64,000 nucleotides of DNA from an uncultured Lachnospiraceae bacterium (GCA_910583835.1 CAJTYM010000017.1:10438-74437), one strand, 5' to 3'; positions 41,216 to 50,709 are shown, counted from the first letter of the stretch. Translations and numbers: made by a program. The notes: generated by a model not told the origin, from the letters alone.

Positions 41216-42748
41216 ATGAAGATTACGACATTTGCAGCAATTTACATCGGCTCCTATGAGGTGAGCATGAAAGTGTTTGAGATTCGTCCGGGCAGGAAAA
41301 TCCGGCAGGTGGATTATGTGCGCAGCCGCCTGGAACTGGGACTGGATGCCTACAGCAAGGGAGTGCTTGGCTATGAACTGGTGGAAGACCTCTGCCAGGT
41401 GCTCAAGGAGTTCCGTTCCATTATGGACGGCTATAAAGTGGATACATATAAAGCTTATGCCGGCAACATGCTGCGGACGGTAAGTAATGGGCTGTTTATT
41501 CTGGAACAGATCCGTATACGCACCAAATTAGAAGTTACGGTGGCAAGCAATTCGGAACTTCGTTTCCTAAGTTATGAATCGATGGCGGCATCCCCGGAAT
41601 TTGAGAAAATGATTGGACAGGGCGCCGTTGTGGTGGAAGTGGGCGGCGGAAGTATGCAGATTACGCTGTTTCAAAAGGGGACAGCCGTGACAACCCAGCA
41701 TATTGAACTGGGTATCATGCGTATCTGGGAGAAACTCTCCAAAATCCGCAATATGGTCTCCCACTATGAGACGCAGATACAGGAATTGATTGATAAGGAG
41801 CTGGAAATCTTTAAACGGCTCTACCTGGAGGGGCAGGATATCAAGTATGTAATTTTGATGGGGGATTATATCGGCGAGATGGTGAAAGGCTTCTCCAAAA
41901 AGCAGGAGGACGGTACCATTGAGTCAGAACGTTTCCTCAAGTTATTGAATAAATGGCATAAGAAATCTCCCGAAGAAATTGCCGTTGAGCTTAACCTTGT
42001 CAATGAAAACGACCCCTTGATCCTTCCCTCTGTCGTACTCTATAAACGTCTGACGGAGGAGATGAACGCCGATTTTGTGTGGGTGCCCGGCGTCAGCATT
42101 GACGATGGGATTGTCTGCGATTATGCCCAGAAGAACCACATGATACGTTTCCTGCATGATTTTGACCAGGATATCCTGGCTGCTTCCAAGAATCTTGCGG
42201 AACGTTACCAGAGCTATTCGGGGCACACGGAATCTGTGCTTTCCACCAGCACGGCAATATTTGACGCCATGAAAAAGGTGCACGGCATGGATAAGAGGGA
42301 GCGCCTGCTGCTGCAGGTGGCAGCTATCCTCCATGACTGCGGGCGTTATGTCAGCCTGACGAATCAGTTCGTCTGTTCCTATCAGATTATCATGGCGTCA
42401 GAGATTATCGGCATGACGGACCTTGAGCGGGAAATCGTGGCAAGCACGGTGAAATATAATTCCCTGCCGCGGCCACCCTATGAGAGCCTGCGGGATAAGA
42501 TGGATAAGGACAGTTATGTGATTGTATCCAAGCTTACAGCAATCCTAAAGATAGCCAATGCCATGGACCGCAGCCATAAGCAGAAGTTTGAAAATATCAG
42601 GGCAGCATTAAGGGGCAAAGAACTGATTATCACGATTGAGACGAAAGAGAACACGGTGCTGGAGAAAGGGCTTTTTTCCGCATATGTGGAAGCTTTCGAG
42701 GAGGTATTCAGCATTATGCCTAAGATTAAAGAGAAGAGAGTATTTTAA
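41216..42748 (+). CDS. Ppx/GppA exopolyphosphatase-like protein with HD domain
   Basis: A 510-residue protein. The N-terminal ASKHA-fold Ppx/GppA region (about 1-305) carries the phosphate-binding loops TFAAIYIGSYEVSM (degenerate at the first Asp) and VVEVGGGSMQITLF. The C-terminal HD domain (about 320-500) shows AAILHDCGRYVS and YNSLPRPPYESL. It probably degrades polyphosphate or pppGpp, and ppk lies next downstream. In the first loop the usual DxGS reads IYIGS, so the normally conserved Asp is missing, which may alter catalysis. Confidence 0.85.
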   Translation: MKITTFAAIYIGSYEVSMKVFEIRPGRKIRQVDYVRSRLELGLDAYSKGVLGYELVEDLCQVLKEFRSIMDGYKVDTYKAYAGNMLRTVSNGLFILEQIRIRTKLEVTVASNSELRFLSYESMAASPEFEKMIGQGAVVVEVGGGSMQITLFQKGTAVTTQHIELGIMRIWEKLSKIRNMVSHYETQIQELIDKELEIFKRLYLEGQDIKYVILMGDYIGEMVKGFSKKQEDGTIESERFLKLLNKWHKKSPEEIAVELNLVNENDPLILPSVVLYKRLTEEMNADFVWVPGVSIDDGIVCDYAQKNHMIRFLHDFDQDILAASKNLAERYQSYSGHTESVLSTSTAIFDAMKKVHGMDKRERLLLQVAAILHDCGRYVSLTNQFVCSYQIIMASEIIGMTDLEREIVASTVKYNSLPRPPYESLRDKMDKDSYVIVSKLTAILKIANAMDRSHKQKFENIRAALRGKELIITIETKENTVLEKGLFSAYVEAFEEVFSIMPKIKEKRVF

Positions 42749-42749
42749 G

Positions 42750-42893
42750 TTATAGTAAACGCATGAAATAAATGCGTTTACTATAACTGCTCCGCAAGGA
42801 TGCGCACGGCTGCACATAGGAAATATGCCGCTTGCGGCGTGCATCCGGCGCAGGAAACGAATCAAAACGCAAACGTTTTGTTCGTTTCCTATA
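42750..42893. repeat. multi-hairpin intergenic repeat, second family, copy 1
   Basis: The gap between the Ppx-like gene and ppk is filled by three hairpins: TTATAGTAAACGCAT / ATGCGTTTACTATAA, GGCTGCACATAGG.../GCCGCTTGCGGC region, and AGGAAACGAA-CAAAACG / CGTTTTG-TTCGTTTCCT. The ends TATAGTAAACG and CGTTTCCTATA are a near-perfect inverted pair. The phrase ACTATAA-(C/T)-TCC...GGATGCGCACG recurs at 46809-46898. Confidence 0.6.
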
Positions 42894-42959
42894 CAGTTTG
42901 CCTGTCAACCAGGCTGTGGCTTAAGATGACAAAGAAAAGAGCATTTCAGGAGGTAGCAT

Positions 42960-45092
42960 ATGGACAAAGAAAAGGATTTTCTGAAGCCGGAATATTACGA
43001 GAACCGGGAGCTTAGCTGGTTAAAATTTAATCAGCGTGTGTTGAATGAAGCAAGAGACAAGTCGATTCCTCTGCTGGAGCGTTTAAAGTTTGTGAGCATC
43101 ACATCTTCCAACTTGGATGAATTTTTCATGGTGCGCGTGGCATCGCTCAAGGATATGGTACATGCAGGATATAAGAAAACTGATATTGCCGGAATGACGG
43201 CACAGGAGCAGCTAACGGCAATCAATAAGGATACGCGCGCATTGGTGGAACTGCAGTACTCGACCTATAACCGTTCCCTTCTGCCACTGCTGCACAACCA
43301 TGGGATTGAGATTATCGATGCCCATGAAGACCTCACGCCTCAGCAGGCAGAGTATGTGGACCATTATTTTCAGGAAAATGTATACCCGGTGCTTACGCCC
43401 ATGGCGGTGGATGCTTCCCGCCCATTCCCATTGATTCGCAATAAATCTCTGAATATTGCAGCGCTGCTGATGAAGAAGGAAGACAAGAAAGAGGAGATAG
43501 AGTTTGCCACTGTGCAGGTTCCTTCCGTGCTTCCTCGGATTGTGCAGATTCCTTCCGGTACAGAAGGGAGCAGGACCTTCCTGCTGTTAGAGCAGATGAT
43601 TGAGCGCAATATCCAGCAGCTGTTTTTGAATTACAACGTGCTCTGTGCCTATCCTTACCGGATTATGCGCAATGCTGATTTGAGCATTGACGAGGATGAG
43701 GCAGAAGATCTGCTGCAGGAAATCCAGAAACAGCTGAAAAAGCGCCAGTGGGGTGAGGTCATCCGTCTGGAAGTGGAGGAAAAGGTTGACAAACGCCTGC
43801 TCTCCATCTTGAAGGAAGACCTGCACATTGCCCAGGAAGATATCTACAAAATCGGAGGTCCCATAGATTTGACGTTTCTGATGAAAATGTACGGCATGGA
43901 AGGGGAAGACGAGCTGCGCTATGCGCCTTATAAACCGCAGCAGGTTCCGCAGATTACGCCAGGGGAAGATATCTTTGCGGCAATCCGCAAAGGAGATATT
44001 CTGCTGCATCATCCCTATCAGACCTTTGACCCGGTGGTTGATTTCATACGCCAGGCAGCTAAAGACCCCGATGTGCTCGCCATTAAGCAGACTCTGTACC
44101 GTGTCAGCGGCAATTCCCCGATTATCGCGTCCCTGGCACAGGCAGCGGAGAACGGCAAGCAGGTTTCCGTGCTGGTGGAACTGAAAGCGCGTTTTGACGA
44201 GGAGAACAATATTGTCTGGGCACAGAAATTGGAAAAAGCAGGCTGCCATGTCATTTATGGCCTGGTGGGGCTAAAGACCCACAGCAAGATTGCCCTGGTG
44301 GTGCGCAGGGAAGAGGATGGGATTCGCCGGTATGTCCATCTTGGTACGGGCAATTACAATGATTCCACCGCGAAATTGTATACGGACCTGGGAATGTTTA
44401 CCTGTTCAGAAGCAATCGGCGAGGATGCCACGGCAGTGTTTAACATGCTCTCCGGTTATTCTGAGCCGCTTACCTGGAACAAACTGGTGGTAGCGCCTAT
44501 CTGGCTGCGCAAACGTTTCCTGAAGCTGATTAAGCGTGAGATAAAACATGCGCAGGAGGGGAAAGAAGCATTTATCAAGGCAAAAATGAATTCCCTCTGC
44601 GACCGTGACATCATTGCTGCCCTGTATGAGGCTTCCACAGCGGGCGTGAAGATTGATTTGGTGGTGCGCGGTATCTGCTGCCTTAAGACAGGGATAGCAG
44701 GTGTCAGCGAGAACATTACGGTGTGCTCCATTGTAGGCAATTTCTTAGAGCACAGCCGTATTTTCTGGTTCCACAACGATGGGCAGGAAGAGATTTATAT
44801 GGGAAGTGCGGACTGGATGCCCAGAAATCTGGACAGACGTGTAGAAATTATGTTCCCGGTGGAGGACGAGGTACTGATGGACCAGGTGCGCCACGTGCTG
44901 GAGACGCAGCTTGCGGACAATACTAAGGCCAATATTCTGCAGCCGGGCGGCAGATATGAGAAGATTGATAAACGAGGGAAGAGGCTGGTCAATTCACAGG
45001 AGCAGTTTTGCGAGGAGGCAAAAGCGGCTGTGCCCAAAAAAGCGAATGTATACCAGGATCGGGTATTCATTCCTGCAGAACCAGTGGAGTGA
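42960..45092 (+). CDS. ppk: polyphosphate kinase 1
   Basis: A 710-residue PPK1. The N-terminal domain opens with NRELSWLKFNQRVLNEA and SNLDEFFMVRVA; the head domain follows; the two phospholipase-D-like domains carry the phosphohistidine region LKTHSKIALVVRREEDG and the second site SADWMPRNLDRRVEIMFPV. It makes polyphosphate reversibly from ATP. With the upstream Ppx/GppA-HD gene it forms a polyphosphate synthesis and breakdown pair, though an intergenic repeat separates them. AGGAGGTAGCAT precedes the start. Confidence 0.96.
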   Translation: MDKEKDFLKPEYYENRELSWLKFNQRVLNEARDKSIPLLERLKFVSITSSNLDEFFMVRVASLKDMVHAGYKKTDIAGMTAQEQLTAINKDTRALVELQYSTYNRSLLPLLHNHGIEIIDAHEDLTPQQAEYVDHYFQENVYPVLTPMAVDASRPFPLIRNKSLNIAALLMKKEDKKEEIEFATVQVPSVLPRIVQIPSGTEGSRTFLLLEQMIERNIQQLFLNYNVLCAYPYRIMRNADLSIDEDEAEDLLQEIQKQLKKRQWGEVIRLEVEEKVDKRLLSILKEDLHIAQEDIYKIGGPIDLTFLMKMYGMEGEDELRYAPYKPQQVPQITPGEDIFAAIRKGDILLHHPYQTFDPVVDFIRQAAKDPDVLAIKQTLYRVSGNSPIIASLAQAAENGKQVSVLVELKARFDEENNIVWAQKLEKAGCHVIYGLVGLKTHSKIALVVRREEDGIRRYVHLGTGNYNDSTAKLYTDLGMFTCSEAIGEDATAVFNMLSGYSEPLTWNKLVVAPIWLRKRFLKLIKREIKHAQEGKEAFIKAKMNSLCDRDIIAALYEASTAGVKIDLVVRGICCLKTGIAGVSENITVCSIVGNFLEHSRIFWFHNDGQEEIYMGSADWMPRNLDRRVEIMFPVEDEVLMDQVRHVLETQLADNTKANILQPGGRYEKIDKRGKRLVNSQEQFCEEAKAAVPKKANVYQDRVFIPAEPVE

Positions 45093-45106
45093 GTGAGGAG
45101 GACATT

Positions 45107-45922
45107 ATGACAAGCAAAATCCTGTTTACGGATTTAGATGATACACTGTTGGATGACGACAAAGGGATTTGCCGCGAGAACCGGGAAAAAATTGCCCAGA
45201 TGCTGGAGCAAGGACATTATTTTGTGATTGCTACGGGACGTCCTACGGCAACCGGGAAGATTGTGGTAAAGGAACTGGGGCTGACGATGCCGGGCTGCTA
45301 TATGGCAGCGTTTAACGGGGCCGTCATCTATGACTGTGCAGCGCAGCGCATCCTTGCGCAGCGCACGATTCCTCTGTATATAGCAAAGGAAATTCTTGAC
45401 GAAGCGCATAAGGAAGGGATTTATATACATAGCTACCAGCAGGATATTATATTGACAGAGGAGCATGGCGCGGAACTGGAATTTTACCTCAGTAAGGTGA
45501 AGATGGAGTATCAGCTGGTATCCGATATTTACAGCCGGCTTTACAGTGAACCCAATAAACTCATCATGATTGATTTAGAGGGACAGAAGAGGCTGGCGGA
45601 TTTTGTAGAGAAGCATGAGAAATTTCGCGAGAATACGAATCTGTTCTTTTCGCGGAATGAATATTTGGAAATCTGCCCCAAGAATACAGATAAGGGCAGC
45701 GCCGTCACCTATATCAGCCAATTTTTAGGCGTGCCCAAGGAGCATGTGGTGGCGGTGGGGGATGAGCGCAATGATATTCCCATGATACAGGCTGCGCATG
45801 TGGGGGTGGCGGTGAAAAACGGCCACCCGGATATCCAAAAAGCAGCAGATTATATTACCCAAAATGACAGCGCGCACGGCGCGATTGCAGAGGTAATTGA
45901 TAAATTTATCCTTGGACAGTGA
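45107..45922 (+). CDS. Cof-type HAD-IIB phosphatase
   Basis: About 271 residues. HAD motifs: DLDDTLLDDD (catalytic Asp in TDLDDT), VIATGRPTA, a cap domain in the middle and the C-terminal KGSAVTYISQFLG and VAVGDERNDIPMIQAAHVGVAVKNG. This is the Cof/YidA group acting on sugar phosphates or flavin nucleotides; the substrate cannot be predicted. ATG 45107 follows TGAGGAGGACATT; the frame extends back into ppk without a ribosome site. Its 3' end overlaps the end of the opposite PHP gene by 17 bases. Confidence 0.9.
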   Translation: MTSKILFTDLDDTLLDDDKGICRENREKIAQMLEQGHYFVIATGRPTATGKIVVKELGLTMPGCYMAAFNGAVIYDCAAQRILAQRTIPLYIAKEILDEAHKEGIYIHSYQQDIILTEEHGAELEFYLSKVKMEYQLVSDIYSRLYSEPNKLIMIDLEGQKRLADFVEKHEKFRENTNLFFSRNEYLEICPKNTDKGSAVTYISQFLGVPKEHVVAVGDERNDIPMIQAAHVGVAVKNGHPDIQKAADYITQNDSAHGAIAEVIDKFILGQ

Positions 45923-46778
45923 GCGCATGGAATTCCTTAATCTTAGCAAGGATATCGTAGGGAATGCAGAGGTTTCCCCTGCCGGTTCCCAACTGGATAT
46001 GGGGTTTGTTGGAGCCATGGAAATCAGAGCCGCCGCTGATTAATAAGTCGTATTCATGTGCCAGTTTGCGCATGTTTGCTTCATCGCCTGGCGTGTTCAT
46101 GGAATAGACAGCTTCCATTCCTGCAAGCCCAGCGGATTTTAATTCTCCGATGAATGCATGAAGCCTTTGCTGGTTCATATGGCACAGTACCGGATGGGCG
46201 AAAAAGGCAAGCCCGCCGCCCAATTGAATCAGCTGGATGGCTTCAAAAGGCGTGATTTTTTCGCGGGGCACGTAACAGCGGCAGTCATCCCCCAGATATT
46301 TGGCAAACACGGTTTCCCTGTCTTTGACGAAACCGTGTTCCACCAGATAGCGGGCAAAATGCGCCCGGGTGACCACGCTGTCGGGGTACTCGTCATAGAG
46401 TCCCTGCATGGTAATGTCAAACCCTTCCTGTCTGAGGCGGGCGACCATTTTTTCATTGCGCCTGTCCCTGCCGTCTACGAAATCACCCAGCCGGTCAAGA
46501 AATTCTCTGTTCTCCTCATCGATATAATATCCGAGGATGTGGACCTCCTTCCCCCTATAGTCGGTAGAAAGCTCAACGCCGGGAATTAACTCCAGCCCCA
46601 GGGAGTCTGCGATGGGGCGCGCCTTGGCGAGACCTCGGATAGTATCATGGTCTGTCAGGGCAATGGCGGATAAACCGGATTCTTTGGCGTGTTTCATCAA
46701 TTCCTGCGGGGTCATGGTGCCATCGGATTCCGTGGAATGGGTGTGTAAATCAATACGTCTGCTTAGAAATTCTGTCAT
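45906..46778 (-). CDS. PHP-domain phosphoesterase (RNase AM / TrpH type)
   Basis: About 290 residues. The PHP metal motifs are visible: RIDLHTHSTESDGTMTP at the N-terminus, ALTDHDTI, PGVELSTDYRGKEVHILGYYID, FAHPV and GGSDFHG. Members of this group (for example TrpH/YciV) are 5'-3' exoribonucleases or nucleotide 3'-phosphatases. The start ATG at 46778 has AGAAAGGAT upstream; the frame open to 46823 lacks one. Transcribed against the HAD gene and divergent from the CAP-domain gene. Confidence 0.88.
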   Translation of the reverse strand: MTEFLSRRIDLHTHSTESDGTMTPQELMKHAKESGLSAIALTDHDTIRGLAKARPIADSLGLELIPGVELSTDYRGKEVHILGYYIDEENREFLDRLGDFVDGRDRRNEKMVARLRQEGFDITMQGLYDEYPDSVVTRAHFARYLVEHGFVKDRETVFAKYLGDDCRCYVPREKITPFEAIQLIQLGGGLAFFAHPVLCHMNQQRLHAFIGELKSAGLAGMEAVYSMNTPGDEANMRKLAHEYDLLISGGSDFHGSNKPHIQLGTGRGNLCIPYDILAKIKEFHALTVQG

Positions 46779-46808
46779 AGGAAATCCTTTCTGTTGCCAC
46801 ATAGATAA

Positions 46809-46898
46809 TATAGTAAGCGACAAAATAATTTGTCCCTTACTATAATCCTTCCAAAGGGATGCGCACGACTAAAACAAAAATTTTTGTCGTTCACTATA
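46809..46898. repeat. multi-hairpin intergenic repeat, second family, copy 2
   Basis: In the divergent PHP-CAP gap, TATAGTAAGCGAC (46809-46821) is inverted as GTCGTTCACTATA (46886-46898), with inner hairpins GACAAAATAATTTGTC and CGACTAAAACAAAAATTTTTGTCG-like. It shares the GGATGCGCACG core with the element at 42750. Promoters for both divergent genes must lie in or beside it. Confidence 0.55.
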
Positions 46899-46948
46899 AC
46901 TATACTTAGTCTATCAAAAATAATAACATAAGAAAAGAGCAGATTATT

Positions 46949-47890
46949 ATGAAAAATAAATTTTACAAGAAAGTTTGTTTCACGCTGTTGGCATTCAGCC
47001 TGTTTTTTTGTGAGGCAGCTGCGGTGCAGGCGAGGTCTCCAGTAGGTATCTGCAGCGACCAGGAATGGGAAGTGCTGAAGCTGGTAAACAAGGAGCGGCT
47101 TAATAAGAAGCTGGCTCCATTGAGCGTCATGGGGAACCTGCAGGCGGTAAGCGATGTGCGCGCTGCGGAACTCAGCAAGGAATTTTCCCATATTAGGCCC
47201 GATGGAAGCAGCTGTTTCACAATCTTGCAAGGCATAGGTTATAACTCAGCGGGGGAGAACATCGCCGCGGGATATTCTTCATCGGCAGAAGTAATGGAGG
47301 GGTGGATGAACAGCCCGGGGCATAAAGCGAATATATTAAGCAGCAAATTTACGCATTTGGGCGTAGGATATTATGGCGCTGCGGCAGCCAGCCATCATTA
47401 CTGGTCGCAGATGTTCATCGGGTATTGTATGCCTATTGCTATCTCCATAGATGGGGCTGGCAAACCTGGGACTTATCCGCGTGGGACTACGGTAGAGGCG
47501 ATGGAGCGGCTGCTGACAGTGACGTGCAGGCATGGCGTAAGCTATCTGCCCCTGATGGATAAAATGTGCAGCGGCTACGACCGTGATACCACCGGCAAAA
47601 AGAATATTAAAGTAAACTATCTGGGCAAGAGCATAAGTTTTAAAGTTAAGCTTACCGGAATCGATATCCGCAAGGCAAAAATCACCAATGTCAAGAACAA
47701 GAAATATAACAGAAAGGCGCAGAAGCAGAACCCCAAAGTAACATTGAATGGCAAGACGCTGGTGAAGAACAGGGATTACACCATATCCTATAAACATAAC
47801 AAAAAGAGAGGCAAGGCTACCATGATAATCACCGGTAAGGGGATATACAGTGGAACTGCCAGACGGCGTTTTAAGATAACCAAACGGTAG
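46949..47890 (+). CDS. secreted CAP (SCP/PR-1) domain protein
   Basis: A 313-residue secreted protein. A signal peptide (residues 1-28, ending AAVQA) leads into a CAP domain (about 38-165) with EWEVLKLVNKERLNKKLAPL, FSHIRPDGSS, GENIAAGYSS, GWMNSPGHKANIL and YWSQMFIG. The C-terminal 90 residues are Lys-rich beta sandwich (TGIDIRKAKI...VTLNGKTLVKNRDYTISY), similar to MBG-type repeats in Lachnospiraceae surface proteins. CAP proteins in Firmicutes include sporulation YkwD-like members; the role here is unknown. Confidence 0.9.
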   Translation: MKNKFYKKVCFTLLAFSLFFCEAAAVQARSPVGICSDQEWEVLKLVNKERLNKKLAPLSVMGNLQAVSDVRAAELSKEFSHIRPDGSSCFTILQGIGYNSAGENIAAGYSSSAEVMEGWMNSPGHKANILSSKFTHLGVGYYGAAAASHHYWSQMFIGYCMPIAISIDGAGKPGTYPRGTTVEAMERLLTVTCRHGVSYLPLMDKMCSGYDRDTTGKKNIKVNYLGKSISFKVKLTGIDIRKAKITNVKNKKYNRKAQKQNPKVTLNGKTLVKNRDYTISYKHNKKRGKATMIITGKGIYSGTARRRFKITKR

Positions 47891-47896
47891 ATGAAG

Positions 47897-48045
47897 AACA
47901 AAGTGGGCTTGCACACTTTGCCGCGCCGAGTGAAGATTTGCCCTAAGGGGTAACAGGCTCGCCTGGGGGATTCCTTAGGACGGCGCACAGCGACTAATAC
48001 TTCTTGCACGAGTGCGCATATTATTTTTTCTCCTATAAGAGAAAA
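47897..48045. repeat. multi-hairpin intergenic repeat, copy 2 (inverted)
   Basis: On the minus strand this stretch repeats key blocks of the element at 28664-28850, including AAAAAATAATATGCGCACTCG and the CAAAGTGTGCAAGCCCACTTT end, while the centre differs (a long imperfect pair around CCCTAAGGGG and TTCCTTAGGACG). It lies in the convergent gap between the CAP and Ig-like genes. Confidence 0.65.
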
Positions 48046-48071
48046 AATCACCGGCAGCTGCCGGTGATTTT
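48044..48071. terminator. bidirectional terminator between convergent genes
   Basis: A perfect 28-base palindrome with AAAATCACCGGCAG / CTGCCGGTGATTTT, giving T-runs on both strands. It sits just past the stop of the Ig-like gene (minus strand) and downstream of the CAP gene. Confidence 0.8.
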
Positions 48072-48073
48072 GT

Positions 48074-50557
48074 TTATTTTATGGTAATCTTGATAGTTGC
48101 TTTTTTCTTGCCTGCTTTGGCAGTAATTTTAACCTTGCCTTTTTTCTTCGCCGTCACAACGCCTTTTTTGGAGACTGTGGCAATTTTTTTATTGCTTGTG
48201 GACCATTTTACCTTGTCAGTGCTCTTCTTGGGAGTGACGGTTGCTTTTAATTTGATGGTATTTTTCTTGCCCTTCTTAAATTTGATGGTTTTCTTACCGG
48301 TAATCTTTACCTTAGTTGCCGGGGAAGTTACTTTAACGGTAACAACCTGGCTTAAGCCGTTTGTCGATTTCACAGTGATTTTTGCCGTTCCGGTTTTCAG
48401 CGCTGTAACGATACCGCTCTGGTCTACTTTGACAATCTGGGGCTTATCAGACGTATAGGAGACGGAATCGGCGCTGCCGGCTGGCAGCAGAGTAGCCTTA
48501 ATCTGAGCCGTCTTTGTTTTCTTGTTATTGATATTTAAGGTAATGGATTTTTTGTCTACGGTCAGGGAAGTTGCCGGCTGTTTCGCTGGCTGCTTTACTG
48601 TTACCGTATAGGTGGCTTTCTGGCCGCCGTCCTCTGCAGTTGCGGTGATGACAGCAGTTCCTGTTTTCTTTGCCTTGACTGTGCCGTCATTGCCAACTTC
48701 TGCGACTGCCTGGTCGGAAGAACTGTAGGATACGTTTGTGTTGAGCTTCGTTGTGTCAACACCTTCCTCATAGGCAATCGTAAGCTCATTTTTCATGGTT
48801 GCGCCGATATTCATGGTGATTGCGGCAGTCTTGTAGGAAATGCTGAATCCCGGGGTGATGGTCAAAGTAGCCTCTGCAACTACATCGCTGTTGGAGCTGG
48901 AAGTAGCCTGGATAATAGCGGTACCGGCTTTCTTGGCAGTAACCTTACCACCTGTGCTTGTAATAGTTGCAAAATCTGTGCCTTCCTTAATTTTGTACCG
49001 CACACTGGTGTTGGAAGCATCCTCTGGCAGGGCTTTTGCGCTGACAGTAAGCGAAGTTCCCATGCTCATGGTGTATTCATCGGTCTCTTTCTCAGCAGCG
49101 TCATAAAATTTGATGGAAGTTACTGGTTTGGTAACAGAAATTTGTAACGCGGCGGTCCGCCCCGTAGCCCTTGCAATGTTGATGGTTTCGCTGCCCTTAG
49201 CGGTAGCTGTGATGGTAATGTCCTGTGAATATGTACCCTTTGCTTCTTCTGATGGTGCGGTCACTTCTGTGACATTGCCGAATGAAATAGTTGCAATGGA
49301 AGAAGTGACAGAGGTGACAAGCGCGCTCTGTGCTTCTTCAAGGCTGGCAGCGTTGAACGTTGCCTTGACTGTTTTTGTGTCAGCGCCCTCGCTGCCGCCT
49401 ACCTGCAGGGATACGGAAGAGGAATCAAGCGTTAAAGTTGTCTCCTCATAAACTGTTACATTGTAAACAGCAGATTTGGCAGTATTTCCAATCAGGGAAG
49501 GCGTAGTTGCAGTAATGGTTGCTGTACCAGGGGTAATACCAGTGAGTTCGCCGGTTTTGGAGTTGACTTTTGCGATGCTTTCATCGGATGAGAAGTATTC
49601 TATGCGTTCTGTCGCCCCTTCGGGTGTTGCTTTTGCCGCTAATGCGATTGTCTGGTTGGTTTCTACGGAAATATTAGTATTTTCTTCGGAAGCAACAACG
49701 CTTTCGGCATATACCGGGGATTCCACAGGCATAATCTCAATGCCGTTCAGGCGGGCGGTGACGATTTTACCTTCAGTTACGCCAGTGTCATTGGCATTGA
49801 AAGCTGTATTCACATCAGTTCCATAGAATACAGTGTTTGCAGAGGTATATTTTTCGTCATAACTGCCATCGTCATTGGTTACAATTGTATCATCAAATAT
49901 CTTAAGCCTAAGTGTTCCGTAACCGCAACCAGGTGTTTCTTCTGCTACGTTTACATTGTAAACACAGGCATAATCTTTAAATGTATACTGTGATCCTCCA
50001 GGACTGGTCTGGTCATATACTGCAGAATAATTGTCATCATAGAATGATACCTTGGAAGTATTGCCGAAATTTCCGGTTCGGTTGCCTGTATAGACGTAGA
50101 CAGAATACTGTCCGGCAGGAAGGTCAGAAGAAAATGTGAATTCTTTCCCATCAGGGCTGAATACCCAATCACGGAAGTATTCACCGCCAGTAGTTGTGCA
50201 GCCCGCCGGCAGTACGCGGTCGAAGCCGATTTTCTGTCCGTTAGATGTGCCTCCATATAATGTGCCTACATCTGTAGCGCCGCCATATACCAGGGTTCCG
50301 TAACCGGCAACTACCGCTTCGTTACATTCAATCTGGTAGTCGTCAGTGAATTTGTGGTTTGACGCCAAATCGCTGTCAGTGCCGCCGCTGGCATTCAGCC
50401 CGGTGCCAAAATCAATGTACAGTTCCGATTTCCAGCCTGCAGGTGCGGTGCCTGCAGCAGCTGCGTCTGCTGCCGGTACGCCGGAAAGGCAGGATACCGC
50501 CAGCGCCGCGCTCAAAATCAAAGAGCCGGCTTTTTGCCATAGTTGTTTGTTCTTCAT
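48074..50557 (-). CDS. secreted protein with N-terminal beta-sandwich module and bacterial Ig-like (BIG_2) repeats
   Basis: An 827-residue secreted protein. A signal peptide (1-33) precedes a beta-sandwich module (about 40-275; SELYIDFGTGLNASGG, SPDGKEFTFSSDLPAGQYSVYVYTGN) that resembles malectin-like or lyase-associated carbohydrate-binding domains. About six BIG_2-type repeats follow (for example SIAKVNSKTGELTGITPGTATITAT, VRYKIKEGTDF, AVAEVGNDGTVKAKKTGTAVITAT, IVKVDQSGIVTALKTGTAKITVK, IATVSKKGVVTAKKKGKVKITAK). No sortase motif or catalytic motif is seen. An adhesin or glycan-binding role is inferred. Convergent with the CAP gene. Confidence 0.85.
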   Translation of the reverse strand: MKNKQLWQKAGSLILSAALAVSCLSGVPAADAAAAGTAPAGWKSELYIDFGTGLNASGGTDSDLASNHKFTDDYQIECNEAVVAGYGTLVYGGATDVGTLYGGTSNGQKIGFDRVLPAGCTTTGGEYFRDWVFSPDGKEFTFSSDLPAGQYSVYVYTGNRTGNFGNTSKVSFYDDNYSAVYDQTSPGGSQYTFKDYACVYNVNVAEETPGCGYGTLRLKIFDDTIVTNDDGSYDEKYTSANTVFYGTDVNTAFNANDTGVTEGKIVTARLNGIEIMPVESPVYAESVVASEENTNISVETNQTIALAAKATPEGATERIEYFSSDESIAKVNSKTGELTGITPGTATITATTPSLIGNTAKSAVYNVTVYEETTLTLDSSSVSLQVGGSEGADTKTVKATFNAASLEEAQSALVTSVTSSIATISFGNVTEVTAPSEEAKGTYSQDITITATAKGSETINIARATGRTAALQISVTKPVTSIKFYDAAEKETDEYTMSMGTSLTVSAKALPEDASNTSVRYKIKEGTDFATITSTGGKVTAKKAGTAIIQATSSSNSDVVAEATLTITPGFSISYKTAAITMNIGATMKNELTIAYEEGVDTTKLNTNVSYSSSDQAVAEVGNDGTVKAKKTGTAVITATAEDGGQKATYTVTVKQPAKQPATSLTVDKKSITLNINNKKTKTAQIKATLLPAGSADSVSYTSDKPQIVKVDQSGIVTALKTGTAKITVKSTNGLSQVVTVKVTSPATKVKITGKKTIKFKKGKKNTIKLKATVTPKKSTDKVKWSTSNKKIATVSKKGVVTAKKKGKVKITAKAGKKKATIKITIK

Positions 50558-50671
50558 TCAAATGCCTCCATTTCTGCCATGTGTTTCTTTGGCTGGCAAG
50601 TTAATTCATGCGCATTTACGCATATAGTGTCATATAAAATTATAACATATAGTGACGGAGAAAAAAAGTCC

Positions 50672-50700
50672 TTGACGAATGGGAGAAAACGTGGTAAAGT
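50672..50700 (+). promoter_or_regulatory. promoter of the infC operon
   Basis: TTGACG (50672-50677), 17 bases, then TAAAGT (50695-50700). The transcript would start near 50708, at the foot of the leader described next. Confidence 0.7.
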
Positions 50701-50709
50701 TACAGCGTT

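Noticed and set aside
49110..49826. Plus-strand open frames with hydrophobic products within the Ig-like gene
   Set aside because: They mirror Thr/Ser/Ala-rich Ig-like coding sequence on the minus strand and lack starts with ribosome sites.
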